From Plasmopara viticola (Eukaryota > Oomycota > Peronosporomycetes > Peronosporales > Peronosporaceae), in contig MBPM02000075.1 of the NCBI GenBank assembly GCA_001695595.3, forward strand, positions 62,001-126,000: 64,000 bases of DNA, given 5' to 3'. A program made the position numbers and the translations under genes. The stretch's first letter is position 1, and each line of letters begins with the position of its first letter. The notes beneath the pieces are model-generated. The model saw only the letters and a program-made list of their open reading frames with translations, ran no database searches and had not been told where the DNA came from. This document shows, piece by piece, positions 14,010 through 28,310 of this stretch.

Positions 14010-14140
14010 GTCCGACATATACTTCATCGAAAGAGCAAGTGTCGAGTTGCGACTCGAAACCGTCTGTGCATGTCTAGAATGATAAATTGTGCTTATTATG
14101 GTCATACGACGTCTCATTTCTTTGAATGAGCCAGGCTGAA
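13930..14140. repeat. Imperfect palindrome across the junction
   Basis: The left arm around 13960-14000 (for example GAGACGTCGTATGAACATGG) is the reverse complement, with mismatches, of the right arm around 14062-14125 (for example TCATACGACGTCTCATTTC). The right arm in this first unit has CATTTCTTTG and GCCAGGCTG, matching the left family rather than the CATCTCTTTG and GCCACGCTG of the main right array. The inverted homology continues outward through the whole of both arrays. These innermost bases are only its centre. Confidence 0.85.
14003..14016. other. Inverted junction between the two arrays
   Basis: Family-L sequence in minus orientation runs to CAGACATTC at 14001-14009. The normal L continuation (CCAGACGG) is then replaced by GTCCGACATATACTTCATCG, which is the middle of subrepeat 8 in plus orientation. 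No unrelated bases are inserted. The breakpoint is uncertain by a few bases because ATTC (L) and ATCC (right family) are similar there. The L side breaks close to its subrepeat 1/8 boundary and the right side starts inside subrepeat 8. The two arms are therefore symmetric about roughly 14035, with a short unpaired centre of about 50-60 bp. Confidence 0.9.
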
Positions 14141-15569
14141 AAGTTTGTGCATCCATGAACGTCTAGAAAGATTGTTCGTGCTGATCTGAAGTAATATGAC
14201 GTTTCAGCTCTTTGAAAAAAAGGTCAACCTTTAATTAGTTCCGATTCCTTTGCACATGGACACGTCTAAAAAGATTGATTGTGCGGATCTTTGTTCATTT
14301 AACGTCGAAGCTCTCTGAAATAGTCATCATTTTATTGGTTGTGGCTAGGAGATGTCATTGCACGTCCATATAGATAGATTGTGCTGTGCTATGTCCGCTC
14401 GACGTCTCCCACCAGAAAAGTCGTCAGTTGTCACCTTCTGGCTCTTAATCGTCTGTGCGTGTCTAGGAAAGATTGTGCTGAGCATGGTCATGACAGCTCG
14501 ATGTAAAAAAATGTTTATTTAGGCTTCTGGCTGTGCTCTTCTAGTCATATGTTGTGCTAATCAAAGACTGTACGAGGTTCCAGCTGTTCAAAAGGAACCC
14601 GTTTTCAATTAGTTGCGTATTTAGTGGGTATGAGCACGTCCAAATAATCAAAATGTGCTATTATGAGGCCATAAAACTTCCAGCTCTCTAAAAGATTTCT
14701 TCCTTCCTTGTTGTGGCTCGAATAAGTCTGCGCACGTCAATAGAGATAAGCCGTGCTAAGCTGTATCCGTCCGACGTTCACTACATCAAAAGCGTAAGTG
14801 TCGAGTTGCGACTCGAAACCGTCTGTGCATATCTAGAATAATAAATTGAACTTAATATGGTCATACTCTTTGAATGAGCCACACTGAAAAGTTTGTGCAT
14901 CTGTGAACGTGTAGAAAGATTGTTCGTGCTGATCTGAAGTAATATGGCGTTTCAGCTCTTTGAAAAAAGACCAACCTCTAATCAGTTCCGATTCCTTTGC
15001 ACATGGACACCTCTAAAAAGCTTAATTGTGCAGATATTTGGTCATTGAACGTCTAAGCTCTCTGGAATAGTCATCATTTTATTGGTTGTGGCTAGGACAT
15101 GTCATTGCACGTCAATATAGATAGATTGTGCGGTGCTATGTCCGCTCGACGTCTCCGATCAGAAAAGTCGTCAGTAGTCACCTTCTGTCTTTTAATTGTC
15201 TGTGTGCGTCTAAGAAAGATTGTGCTGAACATGGTCATGACAGCTCGGTTTTAAAGATTCTCTTTTTCAAGGCTTCTGGCTGTGCACTTATAGTCATAGG
15301 TTGTGCTGATCAAAGACTGTACCACGCTTCAAAATTCCAGAAGTAACCCATTTTCAGTTAGTTGCGTATTTAGTGGGTGTAAGCACGTCTAGATAATCAA
15401 AATTTGCTATTTAAGGCCATAAGACATCCCAGCTCCCTAAAAGATTTCTTCCTTTCTAGTTGTGGCTTGACTTAATCTGCGCACGTCAATAGAGATAAGC
15501 CGTGCTAACATGTATCCGTCCGACGTTCACTATATCGAAAGCGTAAGTGTCCAGTTGCGACTTGAAACC
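14010..15569 (+). repeat. Diverged transition units between junction and main array
   Basis: Two plus-oriented units (GTCTGTGCA anchors at 14062 and 14821; next at 15570), preceded by the end of a subrepeat 8. Periods are 759 and 749 bp. Many substitutions set them apart from the main array: GTGCATCCATGAAC instead of GTGCATTTGTAAAC, CTATGTCCGCTCGACG instead of TTATGTCCGCTTGACG, GATTGTGCTGAGC or GATTGTGCTGAAC instead of GATTGGGCTGAGC, and GCTTCTGGCTGTGC instead of GCTTCAGGATGTGC. The second unit has lost 11 bp around 14868 (GGTCATACTCTTTGAATG), removing the GACGTC motif of subrepeat 1. Similarity to the main array increases away from the junction, which is the usual pattern at a satellite edge. 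The open frame at 15128-15346 is not supported as a gene. Confidence 0.9.
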
Positions 15570-18500
15570 GTCTGTGCATATCTAGAATGATAAATTGTGC
15601 TTATTATGGTCATACGACGTCTCATCTCTTTGAATGAGCCACGCTGAAAAGCTTGTGCATTTGTAAACGTCTAGAAAGATTGTTCGTGCTGATCTGAGGT
15701 AATATGACGTTTCAGCTCTTTGAAAAAAGACCAATTCATAATCGATTTCGATTCCTATGCATGTGGACACCTCTAAAAAGCTTAATTGTGCAGATCTTTG
15801 GTCATTGAACGTCTAAGCTCTCTGGAATAGTCATCATTTTATTGGTTGTGGCTAGGACATGTCATTGCACGTCAATATAGATAGATTGTGCTGTGTTATG
15901 TCCGCTTGACGTCTCCAATCAGATAAGTCGTCAGTTGTCTCCTTCTGTCTTTTAATTGTCTGTGTGCGTCTAAGAAAGATTGGGCTGAGCATGGTCATGA
16001 CAGCTCGGTTTTAAAGAATTCTCTTTTCCAAGGCTTCAGGATGTGCACTTCTAGTCATAAGTTGTGCTGATCAAAGACTGTACGACGCCCCAGCTTTTCA
16101 AAAGGAACCCGTTTTCAATTAGTTGCGTATTTAGTGGGTACGAGCACGTCCAGATAATCAAAATGTGCTTATATGAGGCCATAAGACATCCCAGCTCCCT
16201 AAAAGATTTCTTCCTTTCTAGTTGTGGCTTGACTTAATCTGCGCACGTCAATAGAGATAAGCCGTGCTAACATGTATCCGTCCGACGTTCACTATATTCA
16301 AAGCGTAAGTGTCCAGTTGCGACTTGAAACCGTCTGTGCATATCTAGAATGATAAATTGTGCTTATTATGGTCATACGACGTCTCATCTCTTTGAATGAG
16401 CCACGCTGAAAAGCTTGTGCATTTGTAAACGTCTAGAAAGATTGTTCGTGCTGATCTGAGGTAATATGACGTTTCAGCTCTTTGAAAAAAGACCAATTCA
16501 TAATCGATTTCGATTCCTATGCATGTGGACACCTCTAAAAAGCTTAATTGTGCAGATCTTTGGTCATTGAACGTCTAAGCTCTCTGGAATAGTCATCATT
16601 TTATTGGTTGTGGCTAGGACATGTCATTGCACGTCAATATAGATAGATTGTGCTGTGTTATGTCCGCTTGACGTCTCCAATCAGATAAGTCGTCAGTTGT
16701 CTCCTTCTGTCTTTTAATTGTCTGTGTGCGTCTAAGAAAGATTGGGCTGAGCATGGTCATGACAGCTCGGTTTTAAAGAATTCTCTTTTCCAAGGCTTCA
16801 GGATGTGCACTTCTAGTCATAAGTTGTGCTGATCAAAGACTGTACGACGCCCCAGCTTTTCAAAAGGAACCCGTTTTCAATTAGTTGCGTATTTAGTGGG
16901 TACGAGCACGTCCAGATAATCAAAATGTGCTTATATGAGGCCATAAGACATCCCAGCTCCCTAAAAGATTTCTTCCTTTCTAGTTGTGGCTTGACTTAAT
17001 CTGCGCACGTCAATAGAGATAAGCCGTGCTAACATGTATCCGTCCGACGTTCACTATATTCAAAGCGTAAGTGTCCAGTTGCGACTTGAAACCGTCTGTG
17101 CATATCTAGAATGATAAATTGTGCTTATTATGGTCATACGACGTCTCATCTCTTTGAATGAGCCACGCTGAAAAGCTTGTGCATTTGTAAACGTCTAGAA
17201 AGATTGTTCGTGCTGATCTGAGGTAATATGACGTTTCAGCTCTTTGAAAAAAGACCAATTCATAATCGATTTCGATTCCTATGCATGTGGACACCTCTAA
17301 AAAGCTTAATTGTGCAGATCTTTGGTCATTGAACGTCTAAGCTCTCTGGAATAGTCATCATTTTATTGGTTGTGGCTAGGACATGTCATTGCACGTCAAT
17401 ATAGATAGATTGTGCTGTGTTATGTCCGCTTGACGTCTCCAATCAGATAAGTCGTCAAGTTGTCTCCTTCTGTCTTTTAATTGTCTGTGTGCGTCTAAGA
17501 AAGATTGGGCTGAGCATGGTCATGACAGCTCGTTTTTAAAGAATTCTCTTTTCCAAGGCTTCAGGATGTGCACTTCTAGTCATAAGTTGTGCTGATCAAA
17601 GACTGTACGACGCCCCAGCTTTTCAAAAGGAACCCGTTTTCAATTAGTTGCGTATTTAGTGGGTACGAGCACGTCCAGATAATCAAAATGTGCTTATATG
17701 AGGCCATAAGACATCCCAGCTCCCTAAAAGATTTCTTCCTTTCTAGTTGTGGCTTGACTTAATCTGCGCACGTCAATAGAGATAAGCCGTGCTAACATGT
17801 ATCCGTCCGACGTTCACTATATCGAAAGCGTAAGTGTCCAGTTGCGACTTGAAACCGTCTGTGCATATCTAGAATGATAAATTGTGCTTATTATGGTCAT
17901 ACGACGTCTCATCTCTTTGAATGAGCCACGCTGAAAAGCTTGTGCATTTGTAAACGTCTAGAAAGATTGTTCGTGCTGATCTGAGGTAATATGACGTTTC
18001 AGCTCTTTGAAAAAAGACCAATTCATAATCGATTTCGATTCCTATGCATGTGGACACCTCTAAAAAGCTTAATTGTGCAGATCTTTGGTCATTGAACGTC
18101 TAAGCTCTCTGGAATAGTCATCATTTTATTGGTTGTGGCTAGGACATGTCATTGCACGTCAATATAGATAGATTGTGCTGTGTTATGTCCGCTTGACGTC
18201 TCCAATCAGATAAGTCGTCAGTTGTCTCCTTCTGTCTTTTAATTGTCTGTGTGCGTCTAAGAAAGATTGGGCTGAGCATGGTCATGACAGCTCGGTTTTA
18301 AAGAATTCTCTTTTCCAAGGCTTCAGGATGTGCACTTCTAGTCATAAGTTGTGCTGATCAAAGACTGTACGACGCCCCAGCTTTTCAAAAGGAACCCGTT
18401 TTCAATTAGTTGCGTATTTAGTGGGTACGAGCACGTCCAGATAATCAAAATGTGCTTATATGAGGCCATAAGACATCCCAGCTCCCTAAAAGATTTCTTC

Positions 18501-21500
18501 CTTTCTAGTTGTGGCTTGACTTAATCTGCGCACGTCAATAGAGATAAGCCGTGCTAACATGTATCCGTCCGACGTTCACTATATCGAAAGCGTAAGTGTC
18601 CAGTTGCGACTTGAAACCGTCTGTGCATATCTAGAATGATAAATTGTGCTTATTATGGTCATACGACGTCTCATCTCTTTGAATGAGCCACGCTGAAAAG
18701 CTTGTGCATCTGTAAACGTCTAGAAAGATTGTTCGTGCTGATCTGAGGTAATATGACGTTTCAGCTCTTTGAAAAAGACCAATTCATAATCGATTTCGAT
18801 TCCTATGCATGTGGACACCTCTAAAAAGCTTAATTGTGCAGATCTTTGGTCATTGAACGTCTAAGCTCTCTGGAATAGTCATCATTTTATTGGTTGTGGC
18901 TAGGACATGTCATTGCACGTCAATATAGATAGATTGTGCTGTGTTATGTCCGCTTGACGTCTCCAATCAGATAAGTCGTCAGTTGTCTCCTTCTGTCTTT
19001 TAATTGTCTGTGTGCGTCTAAGAAAGATTGGGCTGAGCATGGTCATGACAGCTCGGTTTTAAAGAATTCTCTTTTCCAAGGCTTCAGGATGTGCACTTCT
19101 AGTCATAAGTTGTGCTGATCAAAGACTGTACGACGCCCCAGCTTTTCAAAAGGAACCCGTTTTCAATTAGTTGCGTATTTAGTGGGTACGAGCACGTCCA
19201 GATAATCAAAATGTGCTTATATGAGGCCATAAGACATCCCAGCTCCCTAAAAGATTTCTTCCTTTCTAGTTGTGGCTTGACTTAATCTGCGCACGTCAAT
19301 AGAGATAAGCCGTGCTAACATGTATCCGTCCGACGTTCACTATATCGAAAGCGTAAGTGTCCAGTTGCGACTTGAAACCGTCTGTGCATATCTAGAATGA
19401 TAAATTGTGCTTATTATGGTCATACGACGTCTCATCTCTTTGAATGAGCCACGCTGAAAAGCTTGTGCATTTGTAAACGTCTAGAAAGATTGTTCGTGCT
19501 GATCTGAGGTAATATGACGTTTCAGCTCTTTGAAAAAAGACCAATTCATAATCGATTTCGATTCCTATGCATGTGGACACCTCTAAAAAGCTTAATTGTG
19601 CAGATCTTTGGTCATTGAACGTCTAAGCTCTCTGGAATAGTCATCATTTTATTGGTTGTGGCTAGGACATGTCATTGCACGTCAATATAGATAGATTGTG
19701 CTGTGTTATGTCCGCTTGACGTCTCCAATCAGATAAGTCGTCAGTTGTCTCCTTCTGTCTTTTAATTGTCTGTGTGCGTCTAAGAAAGATTGGGCTGAGC
19801 ATGGTCATGACAGCTCGTTTTAAAGAATTCTCTTTTCCAAGGCTTCAGGATGTGCACTTCTAGTCATAAGTTGTGCTGATCAAAGACTGTACGACGCCCC
19901 AGCTTTTCAAAAGGAACCCGTTTTCAATTAGTTGCGTATTTAGTGGGTACGAGCACGTCCAGATAATCAAAATGTGCTTATATGAGGCCATAAGACATCC
20001 CAGCTCTCAAAAAGATTTCTTCCTTTCTAGTTGTGGCTTGACTTAATCTGCGCACGTCAATAGAGATAAGCCGTGCTAACATGTATCCGTCCGACGTTCA
20101 CTATATCGAAAGCGTAAGTGTCCAGTTGCGACTTGAAACCGTCTGTGCATATCTAGAATGATAAATTGTGCTTATTATGGTCATACGACGTCTCATCTCT
20201 TTGAATGAGCCACGCTGAAAAGCTTGTGCATTTGTAAACGTCTAGAAAGATTGTTCGTGCTGATCTGAGGTAATATGACGTTTCAGCTCTTTGAAAAAAG
20301 ACCAATTCATAATCGATTTCGATTCCTATGCATGTGGACACCTCTAAAAAGCTTAATTGTGCAGATCTTTGGTCATTGAACGTCTAAGCTCTCTGGAATA
20401 GTCATCATTTTATTGGTTGTGGCTAGGACATGTCATTGCACGTCAATATAGATAGATTGTGCTGTGTTATGTCCGCTTGACGTCTCCAATCAGATAAGTC
20501 GTCAGTTGTCTCCTTCTGTCTTTTAATTGTCTGTGTGCGTCTAAGAAAGATTGGGCTGAGCATGGTCATGACAGCTCGTTTTAAAGAATTCTCTTTTCCA
20601 AGGCTTCAGGATGTGCACTTCTAGTCATAAGTTGTGCTGATCAAAGACTGTACGACGCCCCAGCTTTTCAAAAGGAACCCGTTTTCAATTAGTTGCGTAT
20701 TTAGTGGGTACGAGCACGTCCAGATAATCAAAATGTGCTTATATGAGGCCATAAGACATCCCAGCTCCCTAAAAGATTTCTTCCTTTCTAGTTGTGGCTT
20801 GACTTAATCTGCGCACGTCAATAGAGATAAGCCGTGCTAACATGTATCCGTCCGACGTTCACTATATCGAAAGCGTAAGTGTCCAGTTGCGACTTGAAAC
20901 CGTCTGTGCATATCTAGAATGATAAATTGTGCTTATTATGGTCATACGACGTCTCATCTCTTTGAATGAGCCACGCTGAAAAGCTTGTGCATTTGTAAAC
21001 GTCTAGAAAGATTGTTCGTGCTGATCTGAGGTAATATGACGTTTCAGCTCTTTGAAAAAAGACCAATTCATAATCGATTTCGATTCCTATGCATGTGGAC
21101 ACCTCTAAAAAGCTTAATTGTGCAGATCTTTGGTCATTGAACGTCTAAGCTCTCTGGAATAGTCATCATTTTATTGGTTGTGGCTAGGACATGTCATTGC
21201 ACGTCAATATAGATAGATTGTGCTGTGTTATGTCCGCTTGACGTCTCCAATCAGATAAGTCGTCAGTTGTCTCCTTCTGTCTTTTAATTGTCTGTGTGCG
21301 TCTAAGAAAGATTGGGCTGAGCATGGTCATGACAGCTCGTTTTAAAGAATTCTCTTTTCCAAGGCTTCAGGATGTGCACTTCTAGTCATAAGTTGTGCTG
21401 ATCAAAGACTGTACGACGCCCCAGCTTTTCAAAAGGAACCCGTTTTCAATTAGTTGCGTATTTAGTGGGTACGAGCACGTCCAGATAATCAAAATGTGCT

Positions 21501-24500
21501 TATATGAGGCCATAAGACATCCCAGCTCCCTAAAAGATTTCTTCCTTTCTAGTTGTGGCTTGACTTAATCTGCGCACGTCAATAGAGATAAGCCGTGCTA
21601 ACATGTATCCGTCCGACGTTCACTATATCGAAAGCGTAAGTGTCCAGTTGCGACTTGAAACCGTCTGTGCATATCTAGAATGATAAATTGTGCTTATTAT
21701 GGTCATACGACGTCTCATCTCTTTGAATGAGCCACGCTGAAAAGCTTGTGCATTTGTAAACGTCTAGAAAGATTGTTCGTGCTGATCTGAGGTAATATGA
21801 CGTTTCAGCTCTTTGAAAAAAGACCAATTCATAATCGATTTCGATTCCTATGCATGTGGACACCTCTAAAAAGCTTAATTGTGCAGATCTTTGGTCATTG
21901 AACGTCTAAGCTCTCTGGAATAGTCATCATTTTATTGGTTGTGGCTAGGACATGTCATTGCACGTCAATATAGATAGATTGTGCTGTGTTATGTCCGCTT
22001 GACGTCTCCAATCAGATAAGTCGTCAGTTGTCTCCTTCTGTCTTTTAATTGTCTGTGTGCGTCTAAGAAAGATTGGGCTGAGCATGGTCATGACAGCTCG
22101 GTTTTAAAGAATTCTCTTTTCCAAGGCTTCAGGATGTGCACTTCTAGTCATAAGTTGTGCTGATCAAAGACTGTACGACGCCCCAGCTTTTCAAAAGGAA
22201 CCCGTTTTCAATTAGTTGCGTATTTAGTGGGTACGAGCACGTCCAGATAATCAAAATGTGCTTATATGAGGCCATAAGACATCCCAGCTCCCTAAAAGAT
22301 TTCTTCCTTTCTAGTTGTGGCTTGACTTAATCTGCGCACGTCAATAGAGATAAGCCGTGCTAACATGTATCCGTCCGACGTTCACTATATCGAAAGCGTA
22401 AGTGTCCAGTTGCGACTTGAAACCGTCTGTGCATATCTAGAATGATAAATTGTGCTTATTATGGTCATACGACGTCTCATCTCTTTGAATGAGCCACGCT
22501 GAAAAGCTTGTGCATTTGTAAACGTCTAGAAAGATTGTTCGTGCTGATCTGAGGTAATATGACGTTTCAGCTCTTTGAAAAAAGACCAATTCATAATCGA
22601 TTTCGATTCCTATGCATGTGGACACCTCTAAAAAGCTTAATTGTGCAGATCTTTGGTCATTGAACGTCTAAGCTCTCTGGAATAGTCATCATTTTATTGG
22701 TTGTGGCTAGGACATGTCATTGCACGTCAATATAGATAGATTGTGCTGTGTTATGTCCGCTTGACGTCTCCAATCAGATAAGTCGTCAGTTGTCTCCTTC
22801 TGTCTTTTAATTGTCTGTGTGCGTCTAAGAAAGATTGGGCTGAGCATGGTCATGACAGCTCGTTTTTAAAGAATTCTCTTTTCCAAGGCTTCAGGATGTG
22901 CACTTCTAGTCATAAGTTGTGCTGATCAAAGACTGTACGACGCCCCAGCTTTTCAAAAGGAACCCGTTTTCAATTAGTTGCGTATTTAGTGGGTACGAGC
23001 ACGTCCAGATAATCAAAATGTGCTTATATGAGGCCATAAGACATCCCAGCTCCCTAAAAGATTTCTTCCTTTCTAGTTGTGGCTTGACTTAATCTGCGCA
23101 CGTCAATAGAGATAAGCCGTGCTAACATGTATCCGTCCGACGTTCACTATATCGAAAGCGTAAGTGTCCAGTTGCGACTTGAAACCGTCTGTGCATATCT
23201 AGAATGATAAATTGTGCTTATTATGGTCATACGACGTCTCATCTCTTTGAATGAGCCACGCTGAAAAGCTTGTGCATTTGTAAACGTCTAGAAAGATTGT
23301 TCGTGCTGATCTGAGGTAATATGACGTTTCAGCTCTTTGAAAAAAGACCAATTCATAATCGATTTCGATTCCTATGCATGTGGACACCTCTAAAAAGCTT
23401 AATTGTGCAGATCTTTGGTCATTGAACGTCTAAGCTCTCTGGAATAGTCATCATTTTATTGGTTGTGGCTAGGACATGTCATTGCACGTCAATATAGATA
23501 GATTGTGCTGTGTTATGTCCGCTTGACGTCTCCAATCAGATAAGTCGTCAGTTGTCTCCTTCTGTCTTTTAATTGTCTGTGTGCGTCTAAGAAAGATTGG
23601 GCTGAGCATGGTCATGACAGCTCGTTTTAAAGAATTCTCTTTTCCAAGGCTTCAGGATGTGCACTTCTAGTCATAAGTTGTGCTGATCAAAGACTGTACG
23701 ACGCCCCAGCTTTTCAAAAGGAACCCGTTTTCAATTAGTTGCGTATTTAGTGGGTACGAGCACGTCCAGATAATCAAAATGTGCTTATATGAGGCCATAA
23801 GACATCCCAGCTCCCTAAAAGATTTCTTCCTTTCTAGTTGTGGCTTGACTTAATCTGCGCACGTCAATAGAGATAAGCCGTGCTAACATGTATCCGTCCG
23901 ACGTTCACTATATCGAAAGCGTAAGTGTCCAGTTGCGACTTGAAACCGTCTGTGCATATCTAGAATGATAAATTGTGCTTATTATGGTCATACGACGTCT
24001 CATCTCTTTGAATGAGCCACGCTGAAAAGCTTGTGCATTTGTAAACGTCTAGAAAGATTGTTCGTGCTGATCTGAGGTAATATGACGTTTCAGCTCTTTG
24101 AAAAAAGACCAATTCATAATCGATTTCGATTCCTATGCATGTGGACACCTCTAAAAAGCTTAATTGTGCAGATCTTTGGTCATTGAACGTCTAAGCTCTC
24201 TGGAATAGTCATCATTTTATTGGTTGTGGCTAGGACATGTCATTGCACGTCAATATAGATAGATTGTGCTGTGTTATGTCCGCTTGACGTCTCCAATCAG
24301 ATAAGTCGTCAGTTGTCTCCTTCTGTCTTTTAATTGTCTGTGTGCGTCTAAGAAAGATTGGGCTGAGCATGGTCATGACAGCTCGTTTTAAAGAATTCTC
24401 TTTTCCAAGGCTTCAGGATGTGCACTTCTAGTCATAAGTTGTGCTGATCAAAGACTGTACGACGCCCCAGCTTTTCAAAAGGAACCCGTTTTCAATTAGT

Positions 24501-27500
24501 TGCGTATTTAGTGGGTACGAGCACGTCCAGATAATCAAAATGTGCTTATATGAGGCCATAAGACATCCCAGCTCCCTAAAAGATTTCTTCCTTTCTAGTT
24601 GTGGCTTGACTTAATCTGCGCACGTCAATAGAGATAAGCCGTGCTAACATGTATCCGTCCGACGTTCACTATATCGAAAGCGTAAGTGTCCAGTTGCGAC
24701 TTGAAACCGTCTGTGCATATCTAGAATGATAAATTGTGCTTATTATGGTCATACGACGTCTCATCTCTTTGAATGAGCCACGCTGAAAAGCTTGTGCATT
24801 TGTAAACGTCTAGAAAGATTGTTCGTGCTGATCTGAGGTAATATGACGTTTCAGCTCTTTGAAAAAAGACCAATTCATAATCGATTTCGATTCCTATGCA
24901 TGTGGACACCTCTAAAAAGCTTAATTGTGCAGATCTTTGGTCATTGAACGTCTAAGCTCTCTGGAATAGTCATCATTTTATTGGTTGTGGCTAGGACATG
25001 TCATTGCACGTCAATATAGATAGATTGTGCTGTGTTATGTCCGCTTGACGTCTCCAATCAGATAAGTCGTCAGTTGTCTCCTTCTGTCTTTTAATTGTCT
25101 GTGTGCGTCTAAGAAAGATTGGGCTGAGCATGGTCATGACAGCTCGTTTTAAAGAATTCTCTTTTCCAAGGCTTCAGGATGTGCACTTCTAGTCATAAGT
25201 TGTGCTGATCAAAGACTGTACGACGCCCCAGCTTTTCAAAAGGAACCCGTTTTCAATTAGTTGCGTATTTAGTGGGTACGAGCACGTCCAGATAATCAAA
25301 ATGTGCTTATATGAGGCCATAAGACATCCCAGCTCCCTAAAAGATTTCTTCCTTTCTAGTTGTGGCTTGACTTAATCTGCGCACGTCAATAGAGATAAGC
25401 CGTGCTAACATGTATCCGTCCGACGTTCACTATATCGAAAGCGTAAGTGTCCAGTTGCGACTTGAAACCGTCTGTGCATATCTAGAATGATAAATTGTGC
25501 TTATTATGGTCATACGACGTCTCATCTCTTTGAATGAGCCACGCTGAAAAGCTTGTGCATTTGTAAACGTCTAGAAAGATTGTTCGTGCTGATCTGAGGT
25601 AATATGACGTTTCAGCTCTTTGAAAAAAGACCAATTCATAATCGATTTCGATTCCTATGCATGTGGACACCTCTAAAAAGCTTAATTGTGCAGATCTTTG
25701 GTCATTGAACGTCTAAGCTCTCTGGAATAGTCATCATTTTATTGGTTGTGGCTAGGACATGTCATTGCACGTCAATATAGATAGATTGTGCTGTGTTATG
25801 TCCGCTTGACGTCTCCAATCAGATAAGTCGTCAGTTGTCTCCTTCTGTCTTTTAATTGTCTGTGTGCGTCTAAGAAAGATTGGGCTGAGCATGGTCATGA
25901 CAGCTCGTTTTAAAGAATTCTCTTTTCCAAGGCTTCAGGATGTGCACTTCTAGTCATAAGTTGTGCTGATCAAAGACTGTACGACGCCCCAGCTTTTCAA
26001 AAGGAACCCGTTTTCAATTAGTTGCGTATTTAGTGGGTACGAGCACGTCCAGATAATCAAAATGTGCTTATATGAGGCCATAAGACATCCCAGCTCCCTA
26101 AAAGATTTCTTCCTTTCTAGTTGTGGCTTGACTTAATCTGCGCACGTCAATAGAGATAAGCCGTGCTAACATGTATCCGTCCGACGTTCACTATATCGAA
26201 AGCGTAAGTGTCCAGTTGCGACTTGAAACCGTCTGTGCATATCTAGAATGATAAATTGTGCTTATTATGGTCATACGACGTCTCATCTCTTTGAATGAGC
26301 CACGCTGAAAAGCTTGTGCATTTGTAAACGTCTAGAAAGATTGTTCGTGCTGATCTGAGGTAATATGACGTTTCAGCTCTTTGAAAAAAGACCAATTCAT
26401 AATCGATTTCGATTCCTATGCATGTGGACACCTCTAAAAAGCTTAATTGTGCAGATCTTTGGTCATTGAACGTCTAAGCTCTCTGGAATAGTCATCATTT
26501 TATTGGTTGTGGCTAGGACATGTCATTGCACGTCAATATAGATAGATTGTGCTGTGTTATGTCCGCTTGACGTCTCCAATCAGATAAGTCGTCAGTTGTC
26601 TCCTTCTGTCTTTTAATTGTCTGTGTGCGTCTAAGAAAGATTGGGCTGAGCATGGTCATGACAGCTCGTTTTAAAGAATTCTCTTTTCCAAGGCTTCAGG
26701 ATGTGCACTTCTAGTCATAAGTTGTGCTGATCAAAGACTGTACGACGCCCCAGCTTTTCAAAAGGAACCCGTTTTCAATTAGTTGCGTATTTAGTGGGTA
26801 CGAGCACGTCCAGATAATCAAAATGTGCTTATATGAGGCCATAAGACATCCCAGCTCCAAAAGATTTCTTCCTTTCTAGTTGTGGCTTGACTTAATCTGC
26901 GCACGTCAATAGAGATAAGCCGTGCTAACATGTATCCGTCCGACGTTCACTATATCGAAAGCGTAAGTGTCCAGTTGCGACTTGAAACCGTCTGTGCATA
27001 TCTAGAATGATAAATTGTGCTTATTATGGTCATACGACGTCTCATCTCTTTGAATGAGCCACGCTGAAAAGCTTGTGCATTTGTAAACGTCTAGAAAGAT
27101 TGTTCGTGCTGATCTGAGGTAATATGACGTTTCAGCTCTTTGAAAAAAGACCAATTCATAATCGATTTCGATTCCTATGCATGTGGACACCTCTAAAAAG
27201 CTTAATTGTGCAGATCTTTGGTCATTGAACGTCTAAGCTCTCTGGAATAGTCATCATTTTATTGGTTGTGGCTAGGACATGTCATTGCACGTCAATATAG
27301 ATAGATTGTGCTGTGTTATGTCCGCTTGACGTCTCCAATCAGATAAGTCGTCAGTTGTCTCCTTCTGTCTTTTAATTGTCTGTGTGCGTCTAAGAAAGAT
27401 TGGGCTGAGCATGGTCATGACAGCTCGTTTTTAAAGAATTCTCTTTTCCAAGGCTTCAGGATGTGCACTTCTAGTCATAAGTTGTGCTGATCAAAGACTG

Positions 27501-28310
27501 TACGACGCCCCAGCTTTTCAAAAGGAACCCGTTTTCAATTAGTTGCGTATTTAGTGGGTACGAGCACGTCCAGATAATCAAAATGTGCTTATATGAGGCC
27601 ATAAGACATCCCAGCTCCCTAAAAGATTTCTTCCTTTCTAGTTGTGGCTTGACTTAATCTGCGCACGTCAATAGAGATAAGCCGTGCTAACATGTATCCG
27701 TCCGACGTTCACTATATCGAAAGCGTAAGTGTCCAGTTGCGACTTGAAACCGTCTGTGCATATCTAGAATGATAAATTGTGCTTATTATGGTCATACGAC
27801 GTCTCATCTCTTTGAATGAGCCACGCTGAAAAGCTTGTGCATTTGTAAACGTCTAGAAAGATTGTTCGTGCTGATCTGAGGTAATATGACGTTTCAGCTC
27901 TTTGAAAAAAGACCAATTCATAATCGATTTCGATTCCTATGCATGTGGACACCTCTAAAAAGCTTAATTGTGCAGATCTTTGGTCATTGAACGTCTAAGC
28001 TCTCTGGAATAGTCATCATTTTATTGGTTGTGGCTAGGACATGTCATTGCACGTCAATATAGATAGATTGTGCTGTGTTATGTCCGCTTGACGTCTCCAA
28101 TCAGATAAGTCGTCAGTTGTCTCCTTCTGTCTTTTAATTGTCTGTGTGCGTCTAAGAAAGATTGGGCTGAGCATGGTCATGACAGCTCGTTTTTAAAGAA
28201 TTCTCTTTTCCAAGGCTTCAGGATGTGCACTTCTAGTCATAAGTTGTGCTGATCAAAGACTGTACGACGCCCCAGCTTTTCAAAAGGAACCCGTTTTCAA
28301 TTAGTTGCGT

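Noticed and set aside
14003..14016. Transposon insertion or integration site at the array switch
   Set aside because: No foreign bases, terminal repeats or target duplication. Both sides are satellite sequence.
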